Made by a program: the position numbers and the translations under genes
Source: Pseudomonas sp. KK4
Lineage (GTDB): Bacteria > Pseudomonadota > Gammaproteobacteria > Pseudomonadales > Pseudomonadaceae
DNA length: 64,000 nt
Assembly: GCF_001984065.1 (NCBI RefSeq)
Contig: NZ_LYVP01000021.1
Coordinates: 1-64,000, forward strand
Reading direction: 5' to 3'
The notes under the pieces: generated by a model
The model's input: only the letters and a program-made list of their open reading frames with translations
Databases searched by the model: none
What the model was told of the DNA's origin: nothing
Shown here: one piece after another, positions 62,454-64,000 of the stretch
How the letters are laid out: the number at the start of each line of letters is the position of its first letter
Numbering within the stretch: position 1 is the stretch's first letter

Positions 62454-63983
62454 ATGCAAGGAGCAGTATCCCCCCTGTTCTGCATCATCCAGGACCGCTC
62501 AAAGGCCATGGCCTTGCTGGTGATCATGCTTCCAGTCTTGCTGGTGACCATCGATAACACGATTCTCAATTTCGCTTTGCCTCAAATCGCTGCCGCCCTG
62601 AATCCGTCTGCTGCCGAGCAGCTATGGATGATCGATGCCTATTCGCTGGTGCTGGCTGGATTGTTGGTGACCATGGGCAGTTCCGGAGACCGCTTCGGTC
62701 ATCGACGAATGCTATGTCTGGGGTGTGTGGGTTTCGCAGGGGTGTCGGTGGCTGTGGTGTTTTCACAGCAGGCCTGGCATCTGATTGCGGGGCGTGCGCT
62801 GTTGGGTTGTTTCGGCGCAATGGTTTTGCCTGCAACCCTGGCGCTGATCCGTACCGCATTTGAGGATCGAGAAGAGCGACGCCTGGCGGTGGCGGCCTGG
62901 GCCACTTGCCTGACCGTTGGGTCGGCATTGGGGCCGCTGCTGGGTGGTGTGTTGTTGCAGTATTTCGATTGGCAATCGGTTTTTCTGGTTGCTTTGCCGT
63001 TCTTGCTGCCTGTGGTGTTTTTGGTGCCGATGATCACCGAGTCGCCACGACAGATGGGAAGGTCAACCGATTACCTGAGCATTTTGCTGAGCCTCGGGGC
63101 TATGACGGGGGTGATGTTAAGCCTCAAGCATCTGGCTACGGTCGGCTTCGACGGTCAGGCAGTTCTCTGGGCACTGTCCGGCGTATTGCTAGGGATGGCT
63201 TTCGTGCGTCGCCAGTTAACGTTGGAGCAACCGCTGTTGGACCTAAGGTTGTTTGCCTCTTGCGCATTCAGCGTGTCCATTGCGACGAATCTTGTGAGCC
63301 TGGGCTTGTTGATCGGTTTCATCTTCTTCACCAGCCAATTGCTGCAGCTGGTCTTTGGGTTGTCCCCGTTGCTGGCCGCCTTGGTTCTGGTGCCTGGGCA
63401 GGTTTTGGCGATTGTCGCCGGCATCGCCATCGTGCCAGTAGTGCAAAAGAAAGCACCGAACAGGGTAGTTGCCGGCTGTTTGTTACTGGCAGCAGCGGCT
63501 TTCGCAATGATGGCATTGTTCGTAGCTACTGCACTGACCGTGGGTGTGGCTTTCGTATTGCTCAACGCCAGTGTCGCTGCCATCACCACCGTGACCAACG
63601 ATCTTGTGTTGGGCTCGGTGCCGCCTGAAAGCGCCGGCAGTGCCTCGTCTGTCAGTGAAACGGCTTACGAGGTTGGCGTGGTATTGGGTACCACGTTGAT
63701 CGGAGGGTCGGTAGCCGTGCTGTATCGATTGTCTTTTGCTGTTCCCGAGGGAGTGTCTGAGAGAGTGATTGACGCAGTTGCAACGTTGGGAGGAGCGCAC
63801 GCCGTCAGCCAAACCCAGCCCGAGGAAATGGCCATACAAATTCTGGAAGAAGCGAACGCTGCATTTACAAGTGGCGTGATGACCACGAGCACCGTTGTGA
63901 CGGGCTTCATCTTGCTGTTTGCGCTGGTTGCATTCCGTTATTTGCGCGTGAGAGGTTCCGTGGAGCCTGTCGAAGGTCACTGA
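62454..63983 (+). CDS. MFS efflux transporter, DHA2 family (SmvA/QacA-like)
   Basis: A 509-residue transporter with 14 predicted helices. LLVTIDNTILNFALPQIAAA is the DHA2 helix-1 motif with the acidic residue typical of SmvA/QacA, GSSGDRFGHRRML the loop 2-3 motif, and TVGSALGPLLGGVLLQYFDW motif C. SmvA/QacA relatives export quaternary ammonium compounds and dyes; the substrate here is not known. It has no MFP or OMF neighbours, so it would act at the inner membrane alone. It is complete in the window. Confidence 0.9.
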   Translation: MQGAVSPLFCIIQDRSKAMALLVIMLPVLLVTIDNTILNFALPQIAAALNPSAAEQLWMIDAYSLVLAGLLVTMGSSGDRFGHRRMLCLGCVGFAGVSVAVVFSQQAWHLIAGRALLGCFGAMVLPATLALIRTAFEDREERRLAVAAWATCLTVGSALGPLLGGVLLQYFDWQSVFLVALPFLLPVVFLVPMITESPRQMGRSTDYLSILLSLGAMTGVMLSLKHLATVGFDGQAVLWALSGVLLGMAFVRRQLTLEQPLLDLRLFASCAFSVSIATNLVSLGLLIGFIFFTSQLLQLVFGLSPLLAALVLVPGQVLAIVAGIAIVPVVQKKAPNRVVAGCLLLAAAAFAMMALFVATALTVGVAFVLLNASVAAITTVTNDLVLGSVPPESAGSASSVSETAYEVGVVLGTTLIGGSVAVLYRLSFAVPEGVSERVIDAVATLGGAHAVSQTQPEEMAIQILEEANAAFTSGVMTTSTVVTGFILLFALVAFRYLRVRGSVEPVEGH

Positions 63984-64000
63984 TAGGCCATCGAGGGCAT

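Overview
The window reads as chromosomal DNA of a Pseudomonas of the fluorescens/putida type. The grounds are high G+C, a nuo operon with fused nuoCD in the pseudomonad order, a liu leucine-degradation cluster with a LiuR regulator, the pseudomonad small RNAs PrrF and CrcY, the order xthA - acetyltransferase - tamA - tamB, and many REP palindromes with a GGAGCGGGCTTGCTC core. All assignments come from reading the sequence; no database search was run.

Layout. 1-2.4 kb: the end of a catalase-family peroxidase gene, its cytochrome b561 partner and an M14 carboxypeptidase. 2.7-4.1 kb: a Fur-box-controlled PrrF sRNA, a DUF3077-type gene and a divergent CI-like regulator whose S24 peptidase residues look lost. 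4.1-13.9 kb: the leucine/isovalerate catabolic cluster liuD-C-B-A, a divergent acyl-CoA synthetase, the sRNA CrcY with a sigma-54 promoter and CbrB-type UAS, liuE and liuR; three LiuR-type palindromes mark the control points. 14-19.7 kb: a LysR/acyl-CoA dehydrogenase pair, a PstS-like/OmpA protein, xthA and a GNAT enzyme. 19.7-30.2 kb: tamAB, then a MarR-controlled tripartite efflux operon of EmrAB type. 30.4-35 kb: lpxH, ppiB, glnS, cysS. 35.1-43.4 kb: an AcoR-like sigma-54 activator and a six-gene ABC importer of the glycerol GlpSTPQ(U)V type.

43.4-46.7 kb is accessory DNA. It holds a Phd/VapC-type toxin-antitoxin pair and a type VI secretion effector module: a frameshifted small gene, a PAAR gene, a toxin-44-like domain in the same frame beyond one amber codon, and a membrane-anchored putative immunity protein. 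46.7-61.7 kb: the complete 13-gene nuo operon for respiratory complex I, on the minus strand. The window ends with a long control region and a DHA2-family MFS pump.

How it fits together. Carbon-source hierarchy links several parts. CrcY carries six A-rich Hfq/Crc decoy sites (T-rich on the plus strand), and A-rich Crc-type target motifs sit at the starts of glpS and glpV in the sigma-54-controlled importer. The liu products (acetyl-CoA and acetoacetate) feed the respiratory chain that begins with complex I. The least ordinary items are the effector module with two inactivating lesions but an intact immunity gene, the complementary defects in the two ABC ATPases, the apparently non-cleavable CI-like repressor, and the six TGTTCA repeats upstream of the sigma-54 promoter.
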